Positions 1 to 4,945 of a stretch of 6,325 nucleotides of DNA are shown piece by piece. How positions within the stretch are numbered: the first letter of the stretch is position 1; each line of letters starts with the position of its first letter. Under the pieces are notes generated by a model that saw only the letters and a list, made by a program, of their open reading frames with translations, was not told where the DNA came from and made no database searches. The position numbers and the translations under genes were made by a program. The DNA comes from an uncultured beta proteobacterium (GTDB lineage Bacteria > Pseudomonadota > Gammaproteobacteria > Burkholderiales > Rhodocyclaceae): NCBI GenBank assembly GCA_903930395.1, contig CAIYYE010000383.1, forward strand, positions 1-6,325, read 5' to 3'.

Positions 1-1251
1 CAGATTCGCCGCGTTGCCCAGAAATACCTGGTCGAGCCGCGTGAAATCAAGATCAAGTCGGCCACCGCCACTGTTGCCGCCATCCGCCAGGTTTACTGGC
101 AGGTTTCCGGCATGCACAAGCTGGACGCCCTGACCCGCATCCTCGAAGTCGAAGAAGACTTCGACGCCGCCATCATCTTCGTCCGCACCAAGACGGCCAC
201 CGTTGAACTCGCTGACAAGCTCTCGGCCCGCGGCTACGCAGCCGCTGCCCTGAACGGCGACCTCAACCAGCAGATGCGCGAACGCGTCATCGAGCAGTTG
301 AAGTCCGGCGCGCTGGACATCGTAATCGCCACCGACGTTGCCGCCCGTGGCATTGACGTGCCGCGCGTCAGCCACGTCGTCAATTACGACATCCCCTACG
401 ACACCGAAGCCTACGTGCACCGTATCGGCCGTACCGGCCGCGCCGGTCGTACCGGCAACGCCATCCTGTTTGTCGCACCGCGGGAAATCCGCATGCTGCG
501 CACCATCGAGCGCGCCACCCGCTCGCCGATCGCGCCGCTCACCCTGCCCAGCCGGGCCGATGTGACCAACAAGCGCGTTTCCGACTTCAAGCAAAAAGTC
601 GTTGAAGTCCTCAACGCCGAAGGCCTCGATTTCTTCGCCAATATCGTCTCGCAAATTGCTGAAGAGCAAAACGTCGGCGCCGAAGAAGTCGCTGCCGCCC
701 TGGCCATGATGGCCCAGGAAGGCAAGCCGCTGCAGATTGCTGGCGAAGATCCCCGCCCGGCCCCGGCCGCAGCCTACGACCCGCGTGACAACCGGGAAAG
801 CCGCCCGCGTCTGGGCAGCTTTGGCGAGCGTGACGAACGCAAGCCGCGCACCGCTGATCGTGGCGACAAGCCCAGCTTCGAAAACCGTGGCGAACGCCCG
901 CGTCGTGAAGAGCGTCCGGCCCGTTCGGCGCCGAGCGGCGACATGGTGCGCTACCGCATCGATGTGGGCCGGGACCATGGCGTCCAGGTCAAGGACATCG
1001 TCGGTGCCATTGCCAACGAAGCCGGCATCGAAAGCCGCTTCATCGGCCGCATTGCGCTGTACGACGAATCGAGCACGGTCGAACTGCCGGGCGGCATGCC
1101 CAGTGAAGCCTCCAATGCCCTGAAGCGCACCCGCGTCCGCGGCGTGCCGATCAACCTGCGTCCGGATGAAGGTCGCCAGGATGGCGGCGGCAGCCCCGAA
1201 CGCAAGTTCGACGGCGAGCGCAGCTTCAAGAAAAAGAGCTTCGACCGCTAA
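1..1251 (+). CDS. deaD: DEAD-box ATP-dependent RNA helicase, DeaD/CsdA type (5'-truncated)
   Basis: This is the C-terminal 416 residues of an RNA helicase; the frame is open from base 1, so the ATG at 112 is internal and the N-terminal RecA-like domain (Q motif, Walker A, DEAD box) lies outside the window. The second RecA domain is visible: motif IV around residues 57-63 (AIIFVRT), motif V at 110-119 (ATDVAARGID) and motif VI at 140-150 (HRIGRTGRAGR), whose arginines serve ATP hydrolysis and RNA binding. A helical segment (about 190-245) and a charged Arg/Asp/Glu-rich linker (250-312) lead to a DbpA-type RNA-binding domain (about 315-388, with VELPGGMP) and a basic tail. This order matches DeaD/CsdA, which unwinds structured RNA in ribosome assembly, mRNA decay and cold adaptation. 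A terminator follows. A related RhlE-type helicase is less likely because of the DbpA-type domain. The family is certain and the symbol is probable. Confidence 0.93.
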   Translation, partial: QIRRVAQKYLVEPREIKIKSATATVAAIRQVYWQVSGMHKLDALTRILEVEEDFDAAIIFVRTKTATVELADKLSARGYAAAALNGDLNQQMRERVIEQLKSGALDIVIATDVAARGIDVPRVSHVVNYDIPYDTEAYVHRIGRTGRAGRTGNAILFVAPREIRMLRTIERATRSPIAPLTLPSRADVTNKRVSDFKQKVVEVLNAEGLDFFANIVSQIAEEQNVGAEEVAAALAMMAQEGKPLQIAGEDPRPAPAAAYDPRDNRESRPRLGSFGERDERKPRTADRGDKPSFENRGERPRREERPARSAPSGDMVRYRIDVGRDHGVQVKDIVGAIANEAGIESRFIGRIALYDESSTVELPGGMPSEASNALKRTRVRGVPINLRPDEGRQDGGGSPERKFDGERSFKKKSFDR

Positions 1252-1270
1252 GCGCGGCAGCAGCCCCAAC

Positions 1271-1297
1271 AAACCACGGCATGTCCGTGGTTTTTTT
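1271..1297 (+). terminator. Intrinsic terminator of the helicase gene
   Basis: A perfect 9-bp inverted repeat (AAACCACGG / CCGTGGTTT) around a 5-base loop runs directly into seven T residues (1291-1297), 19 bases after the helicase stop codon. This is a textbook Rho-independent terminator. It separates the helicase transcript from the iron-uptake operon, although its T-tract overlaps the candidate -35 element of the next promoter. Confidence 0.9.
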
Positions 1298-1323
1298 ACG
1301 CCCGCAGCTCAAATAAGAATAAT
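1295..1323 (+). promoter_or_regulatory. Candidate sigma70 promoter for the hemP-ftr region
   Basis: A -35-like TTTACG (1295-1300, 4 of 6 to TTGACA) and a -10-like AATAAT (1318-1323, 5 of 6 to TATAAT) are separated by 17 bases. The -10 lies inside the first Fur-like palindrome, as expected for a Fur-repressed promoter, and the predicted start would be near 1330. The assignment is by eye. An alternative -35 (TTGTTT, 1326-1331) has no convincing -10. Confidence 0.45.
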
Positions 1324-1330
1324 TCTTGTT
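1312..1330. promoter_or_regulatory. Fur box 1 (operator)
   Basis: AATAAGAATAATTCTTGTT contains the perfect palindrome AAGAAT-A-ATTCTT (1315-1327), and the symmetry continues outwards with one mismatch. It matches the classic 19-bp Fur consensus GATAATGATAATCATTATC at 12 of 19 positions. It covers the candidate -10, so iron-loaded Fur would block RNA polymerase there. The iron-uptake genes downstream support the call. Confidence 0.72.
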
Positions 1331-1354
1331 TACAGATCAGCATCAATTATGGAC

Positions 1355-1373
1355 AATGGGAACCATTCTCATT
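1355..1373. promoter_or_regulatory. Fur box 2 in the leader
   Basis: AATGGGAACCATTCTCATT is an imperfect palindrome: 9-base arms match at 7 of 9 positions around a central C. The reverse strand reads TGAGAAT-G-GTTCCCA, resembling the 7-1-7 form of the Fur site. It lies about 25 bases downstream of the predicted transcription start and ends two bases before the Shine-Dalgarno at 1375. It could be a second Fur dimer site or the operator of a promoter I did not recognise. Confidence 0.55.
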
Positions 1374-1385
1374 TGGAGGCCAGTC

Positions 1386-1463
1386 ATGCCTAGCCTGATT
1401 ACCCATATTTCTATTGCCGGCGCCCTGCTTCTCTGGGCGATGAACACGCAAATTCCGTTGTAA
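1386..1463 (+). CDS. 25-aa hydrophobic small protein or leader peptide upstream of hemP
   Basis: This short ORF encodes 25 residues (starts MPSLITHISIAG, ends NTQIPL) and I do not recognise it. A strong Shine-Dalgarno, GGAGG at 1375-1379, lies six bases before the ATG, which is the main argument that it is translated. Residues 4-19 are almost entirely apolar (LITHISIAGALLLWAM) and could form one short membrane segment; no charged side chain is present apart from a possible His. The TAA stop is followed by only six bases before the hemP ATG, in the same frame, and hemP has no clear Shine-Dalgarno of its own. The ORF could be a small membrane protein, a leader that feeds ribosomes to hemP by termination-reinitiation, or the N-terminal part of a longer HemP cut off by a stop codon. 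Confidence 0.55.
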   Translation: MPSLITHISIAGALLLWAMNTQIPL

Positions 1464-1469
1464 GCGACC

Positions 1470-1646
1470 ATGGAAAAATCACCCCATCAAGCAGTTGCCT
1501 CTCCCGCCCTGTCGGAAAGAAACGATTACCCAAGGCTATTCAGCGCCGACATTCTCAAGGGCAATACGGTGATCGAGATCAATCATGCCGGCCAGCGCTA
1601 CCTGCTGCGCGTCACGCGGGACAACAAATTGATTCTGACCAAATAG
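1470..1646 (+). CDS. hemP: HemP/HmuP family protein
   Basis: This 58-aa protein ends in the signature of the HemP family: residues 22-31 (RLFSADILKG) precede a conserved C-terminal strand pair with GQRYLLRVTRDNKLILTK at 41-58, where YxLRxTRxxKLILTK is the family hallmark. Family members usually sit beside haem-uptake genes. In Bradyrhizobium and Burkholderia, HmuP is needed for expression of the haem receptor, so a regulatory role is established there, and small size and basic character fit. No haem transporter is visible here; the next genes are a ferrous-iron importer. The ATG at 1470 is the only reasonable start, as a TAA lies three codons upstream in frame. No good Shine-Dalgarno precedes it, so translation may depend on the small ORF ending at 1463. 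The two Fur-like boxes upstream imply induction in iron limitation. The family call is firm and the role in this operon is inferred. Confidence 0.88.
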   Translation: MEKSPHQAVASPALSERNDYPRLFSADILKGNTVIEINHAGQRYLLRVTRDNKLILTK

Positions 1647-1753
1647 GTTTTTACCGGAGCCCCTCCGCCACTTCTCAACACTGCAGTCCCATTCACCCCC
1701 TCAAGCCAGCCACGCCAAAGCCAGCCAGCCAGAGACACCAAGGAGTCTTAAAC
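1647..1753 (+). other. hemP-ftrA intergenic leader, C-rich and G-poor
   Basis: No gene is visible in these 107 bases. Bases 1668-1739 contain 34 C and 10 G out of 72, unlike the balanced surroundings, and look unstructured. This composition resembles Rho-utilisation (rut) sites. A short hairpin CGGAG-CCC-CTCCG (1655-1667) lacks a following T-run, so it is not an intrinsic terminator. I see no convincing promoter or Fur box, which favours cotranscription of ftrA with hemP. The ftrA Shine-Dalgarno (AGGAG, 1741-1745) closes the region. Confidence 0.4.
1703..1732 (+). repeat. Short direct repeats AAGCCAGCCA
   Basis: AAGCCAGCCA occurs at 1703-1712 and again at 1718-1727, a period of 15 bases, and the second copy runs into a further CCAG unit (to 1732). 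The repeat falls in the C-rich leader just before ftrA. It may be simple slippage, or spaced contacts for an RNA- or DNA-binding protein. Confidence 0.5.
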
Positions 1754-2299
1754 ATGCTTGCTGTCAAAAATCTCTTTTCCGCGCTGGCCTTGTCCGCTGC
1801 TCTGGCCACCCCGGCACTCGCGCTTGAATATCCGATTGGCGTGCCCCAGCAGCGCAACGGCATGGAAATCGCCGCCGTTTATCTACAGCCCGTCGAGATG
1901 GAACCGGAAGGCCACATGCGCAAGGCCGCCGAATCAGACATTCATCTCGAAGCCGACATTCATGCCCTGGCCAATAATCCGAACGGTTTCGAGGAAGGCG
2001 CCTGGATGCCTTACCTGGCCATCAAGTTTGAAGTAGCGAAGATTGGCGGTGACTTCAAGATCGTCGGCGATTTCATGCCCATGGTCGCCAACGACGGCCC
2101 GCACTACGGCGACAACGTCAAGCTGGCCGGCCCGGGCAAGTACAAGGTGAAATACACCATCCTGCCGCCATCGGCCAATCCGCATGCCCATTTCGGCCGC
2201 CATACCGACCGCGCCACCGGCGTCCGCCCGTGGTTCAAGCCGTTTGAAGTCGAGTACGAATTCACCTACGTCGGTATCGGCAAAAAAGGCGGGTACTGA
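1754..2299 (+). CDS. ftrA: FtrA: periplasmic P19/Tp34-family iron-binding protein
   Basis: This 181-aa protein belongs to the P19/Tp34/FetP family, dimeric periplasmic proteins that bind ferrous iron and copper and feed FTR1-type permeases. A signal peptide (K5, hydrophobic 7-19) ends in ATPALA with likely cleavage after A23. The metal-site pattern is preserved: H64 and E66 (DIHLEADIH), M110 and H117 (PMVANDGPH, the same seven-residue spacing as in P19 and FetP), and a late histidine cluster H144/H146/H150. The Ig-like fold ending FKPFEVEYEFTY is typical, and the protein has no cysteine. The ATG at 1754 has AGGAG eight bases upstream. It opens the ftr operon and the porin gene begins two bases after its stop. 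In Bordetella and Brucella the orthologue is required for ferrous iron use. The family is certain, and the FtrA name rests on the FtrBCD context. Confidence 0.93.
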   Translation: MLAVKNLFSALALSAALATPALALEYPIGVPQQRNGMEIAAVYLQPVEMEPEGHMRKAAESDIHLEADIHALANNPNGFEEGAWMPYLAIKFEVAKIGGDFKIVGDFMPMVANDGPHYGDNVKLAGPGKYKVKYTILPPSANPHAHFGRHTDRATGVRPWFKPFEVEYEFTYVGIGKKGGY

Positions 2300-2301
2300 T
2301 C

Positions 2302-3774
2302 ATGAAACTCGCCAAGATTACCGCTGTGCTGGTCGTGGCGGGGCTGGCCCTGCCCGCCTTCGCCGCACCCGACGCGACGACCCTGCAAAAGCTGACGGAG
2401 CGTATGGAGAAGCTCGAAGCGCGCAACGCCGAGCTGGAGAAGCAGGTCAAGTCGCTGAAAGCTGAAAGCGACGACATCACCAAGGGGCTGGACAGCCCGC
2501 GCCTGTCGCAATACGAGCCGGAACTGACGGTGCGCCTGAAGGCCGTCGAAAAAGACGCACTGGGCATGAAGAAGGCTGCGAAGATTGCCGAAGGTCTTGA
2601 AGGCATCAAGGTGGGAGCCTCGCTGGCCACCGTCGGCCAGTTCGCCTCCGGCCTGCCGAAAGATGTCGAAGGTGGCAGCGCCCAGCTCAACTACCGTGCC
2701 GACGTCTCGGTCGAACTGCCGCTGGCGCCGATTGGCGACATCGAGCACAAGCTGTTCGCGCATCTGCGCATGGGTCAGGGGCTTGGCCTCAATGCGGCGT
2801 TCTCCCGCCTCGGCCATTTCGCCAGTGCACCGAATGCGCTGGCTTTCCGCGCCTCGGGCAGCAGCCCGGACGACTCGGTGACCATTCTCGGCCAGGCCTG
2901 GTACCAGGCGGCCATTCCGCTGCCTTTCCTCGGCTTCAAGCCCTACTCGCGGGAAACGCTGGAGCTGAGCTTCGGCAAGATGGACATCTTCGGCTTCTTC
3001 GACCAGAACGCGGCGGCGGGGGATGAAGCGAAGCAGTTCCTCAACTCCGTCTTCGTCCATAACCCGCTGCTCGATGCCGGTGGTGAAGTCGGTGTCGATG
3101 CCAACGGTTTCCAGCCGGGTTTTGTCGCCTCCTACCTCAATTTCGTCGACAAGATGCAGCCGTGGCGCCTGTCGGTTGGCCTTTTCGGCGCCGGTGACAA
3201 GGGCGCCAACTACCAGCGCAGCCTGTCCTCGCCCTTGCTCATGGTGCAGGCTGAAACGCAGTTGAAACTATTCGGCGGGCTGACCGGCAATTACCGCATC
3301 TACGGCTGGAACCGCAATCAGGGCAGCGATTTCGACGGGACGCTGGCCAAGCACATTGGCGTCGGCGTCTCGGTCGACCAACGCGTCGGCGACGGCATCA
3401 AGCTCTTCGCCCGCTACGGCAAGCTGATCAACGGTGAGTTGCCGTTCAATCAGGCAGCCACGCTCGGCGCCGAATTCTCCGGCAGCTATTGGGGCCGCGG
3501 CGCGGACAGCCTGGGCATTGCCGGTGCCTGGTTGCAATCGGGCAAGGGCTATCGCACGACGACAGCCACGAGCTGGCTGGACGAAGCGCAGACCCAAAGC
3601 GCTTTCACGTTCACGCCCCAGGGCGCCGAAAAGCTGGCCGAAATCTATTACCGCTACCGCGTCTCCCCGCAGTTCGAGCTGTCGCCTGACCTCCAGTTCG
3701 TCAGCAACGGTGGCGGCAATGGCGACGCCAGGTCGGTCAAGGTCTTCGCCCTGCGCGCCAACATCGCCTACTAA
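2302..3774 (+). CDS. OprB-type outer-membrane porin with N-terminal coiled coil
   Basis: This 490-aa outer-membrane protein has a signal peptide (hydrophobic 7-20, cleavage near A21/A22). A heptad-like coiled coil follows (about 27-56, LTERMEKLEARNAELEKQV), and then a long stretch of alternating beta strands from about 95 to the end. The C-terminus (EIYYRYRVSPQFELSPDLQF, then GGGNGDARSVKVFALRANIAY ending in an aromatic residue) is characteristic of carbohydrate-selective OprB porins and is the insertion signal for the BAM machinery. There is no TonB box, plug domain or cysteine. It lies two bases after ftrA, with a purine-rich AGGCGGG (2287-2293) as Shine-Dalgarno, and nine bases before ftrB. 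I infer that it lets inorganic iron through the outer membrane. An OprB-type porin, Slr1908 of Synechocystis, has been reported to favour inorganic iron. A sugar or general porin function is possible. Confidence 0.85.
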   Translation: MKLAKITAVLVVAGLALPAFAAPDATTLQKLTERMEKLEARNAELEKQVKSLKAESDDITKGLDSPRLSQYEPELTVRLKAVEKDALGMKKAAKIAEGLEGIKVGASLATVGQFASGLPKDVEGGSAQLNYRADVSVELPLAPIGDIEHKLFAHLRMGQGLGLNAAFSRLGHFASAPNALAFRASGSSPDDSVTILGQAWYQAAIPLPFLGFKPYSRETLELSFGKMDIFGFFDQNAAAGDEAKQFLNSVFVHNPLLDAGGEVGVDANGFQPGFVASYLNFVDKMQPWRLSVGLFGAGDKGANYQRSLSSPLLMVQAETQLKLFGGLTGNYRIYGWNRNQGSDFDGTLAKHIGVGVSVDQRVGDGIKLFARYGKLINGELPFNQAATLGAEFSGSYWGRGADSLGIAGAWLQSGKGYRTTTATSWLDEAQTQSAFTFTPQGAEKLAEIYYRYRVSPQFELSPDLQFVSNGGGNGDARSVKVFALRANIAY

Positions 3775-3783
3775 GGAAAGCTC

Positions 3784-4116
3784 ATGAAAACCGCCCGCCT
3801 GCTTTTCATTTTCAGCCTCTTTGTCGCATTGACTGCAGCATCGGCCGACGACATGCCGACCTACAAGCTGCTTATGAAGGACGGCCGTATCTACCCGGAA
3901 ACGCTTGAGGTTCAAGCCATGACGCGCTTCCGGCTGGAGGTGAAGAACGAAGGGCCGGGCGCGGCGGAATTCGAGAGCCTGGAATTGAAGAAGGAACTGG
4001 TCCTCGCCCCCGGCGTGACGCGGAATCTGGTGTTTTTCCCGATGAAACAGGGGACTTACAAGTTCTTTGACGACTTCCATCCGGAAACCGGGCAAGGCCG
4101 GATTGTCGCCAGGTAA
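3784..4116 (+). CDS. ftrB: FtrB: periplasmic cupredoxin-like protein
   Basis: This 110-aa secreted protein has a signal peptide (MKTAR then hydrophobic to residue 18, cleavage after ASA at 21) and a single cupredoxin-like domain. Its landmarks are the family motifs EFESLELKKE (62-71), LAPGVTR (74-80), QGTYKFFDDFHPETGQG (89-105) and a closing strand, as in FtrB and the cupredoxin domain of EfeO. It has no cysteine and only one histidine (H99), so a classical type 1 copper site is impossible; acidic residues E62, E64, E67, D96, D97 plus H99 and M87 are candidate metal ligands. In the Ftr model it helps oxidise or hand over iron between FtrA and FtrC. AAGGAA (3773-3778) overlaps the porin stop codon and sets the ATG at 3784, so the two genes are translated together. 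The ftrC start lies 25 bases on. Confidence 0.9.
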   Translation: MKTARLLFIFSLFVALTAASADDMPTYKLLMKDGRIYPETLEVQAMTRFRLEVKNEGPGAAEFESLELKKELVLAPGVTRNLVFFPMKQGTYKFFDDFHPETGQGRIVAR

Positions 4117-4141
4117 ATAGCCAGCAAGCACGGAGCACAGC

Positions 4142-4945
4142 ATGGGTAACGCATTTTTCGTCGTCTGGCGCGAAAGCCTCGAGGCTTTCCTCATCGCTGG
4201 CATTCTCTACGCCTGGCTGCAGGCCAACGACGCCAGCGGCAAGGGCAGGCGCGCCCTGTTCATCGGCCTTGGCGCCGGCGTCGGCCTCGCCCTGCTGCTC
4301 GGCTGGGCGCTACTAACAGTCCAGGATGAACTGACCGGCGAGGCGCTGGAAATATTCCAGACCGCCACGCTCTTCATTGCCGCCGGGCTGATCACCCAGA
4401 TGGTGCTGTGGATGCGCCAGCATGGTCGACAGATAAAGGCGAAGCTGCATGCCGACCTCGCCGCAGCCCGCGAGCAGTCAGGGTATTTCGGTGTCGCCAT
4501 CGTCGCCGCGTTGGCGGTTGCCCGCGAAGGCGCAGAAACAGTGATTTTCCTCTACGGCATGGCGCAGGAGGGTGATTTGAGCGCCCTGTTGCTGGGCGCC
4601 GTGACCGGTTTTGCCGGGGCCGGCGCGACCGCCTGGCTGGCCGCCAAAAGCCTGGCCCGACTCAACATCGGCCTGCTCCTGCGGCTGTCATCGATCCTCC
4701 TGCTCATCCTCGCCTCGGCCCTGCTCGTCGCCGCCATCGACCGCCTGATCGGTGCCGGCTGGATACCGCCATTGCTCGACCCGGTCTGGGATACATCAAT
4801 GCTGATCGACGACACCACCAAGGCCGGCAAGCTGCTCGCCGACTTCTCCGGTTATCGCGCCCGCCCGGCCCTGAGCAGCCTGCTCGCCTGGGCCGCCTAT
4901 TGGGGCGTCGTGCTGCTTGCCTGGCGAAGGACAGGCCGTGGCTGA
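4142..4945 (+). CDS. ftrC: FtrC: FTR1-family high-affinity iron permease
   Basis: This 267-aa inner-membrane protein has about seven hydrophobic segments (roughly 4-26, 37-60, 71-92, 115-139, 146-168, 176-200, 244-262). It carries the two iron-binding REXXE motifs of the FTR1 family, RESLE at 10-14 in the first segment and REGAE at 128-132 in the fourth. These glutamates carry iron through the membrane in yeast Ftr1p and E. coli EfeU. The loop WDTSMLIDDTTKAGKLLADFSGY (216-238) with a conserved D-D pair is also typical. The length fits bacterial permeases of this type without the extra EfeO-like domains. GGAG at 4132-4135, six bases upstream, fixes the ATG at 4142. Its last eight bases overlap the ftrD start. 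It is the transport step of the operon. Confidence 0.96.
   Translation: MGNAFFVVWRESLEAFLIAGILYAWLQANDASGKGRRALFIGLGAGVGLALLLGWALLTVQDELTGEALEIFQTATLFIAAGLITQMVLWMRQHGRQIKAKLHADLAAAREQSGYFGVAIVAALAVAREGAETVIFLYGMAQEGDLSALLLGAVTGFAGAGATAWLAAKSLARLNIGLLLRLSSILLLILASALLVAAIDRLIGAGWIPPLLDPVWDTSMLIDDTTKAGKLLADFSGYRARPALSSLLAWAAYWGVVLLAWRRTGRG
4927..4931 (+). promoter_or_regulatory. Shine-Dalgarno fixing the GTG start of ftrD
   Basis: AAGGA lies inside the end of ftrC, six bases before GTG 4938. The next in-frame ATG (5097) would remove the N-terminal cytoplasmic part and cut into the first membrane segment, so the GTG is strongly preferred. Confidence 0.8.

Noticed and set aside
1655..1667. Possible terminator after hemP
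   Set aside because: The stem is only five pairs with a three-base loop and no T-run follows, so it does not qualify as an intrinsic terminator.
2266..3060. 264-aa open frame on the minus strand
   Set aside because: It is antisense to the porin signal peptide and coiled coil, with no family features.
2302..3774. Siderophore or haem TonB-dependent receptor
   Set aside because: No TonB box, no plug domain and too short; the C-terminal motifs are OprB-like.
3268..4203. 311-aa open frame on the minus strand
   Set aside because: It is antisense to the porin end and ftrB, crosses several gene boundaries and has no recognisable domain.
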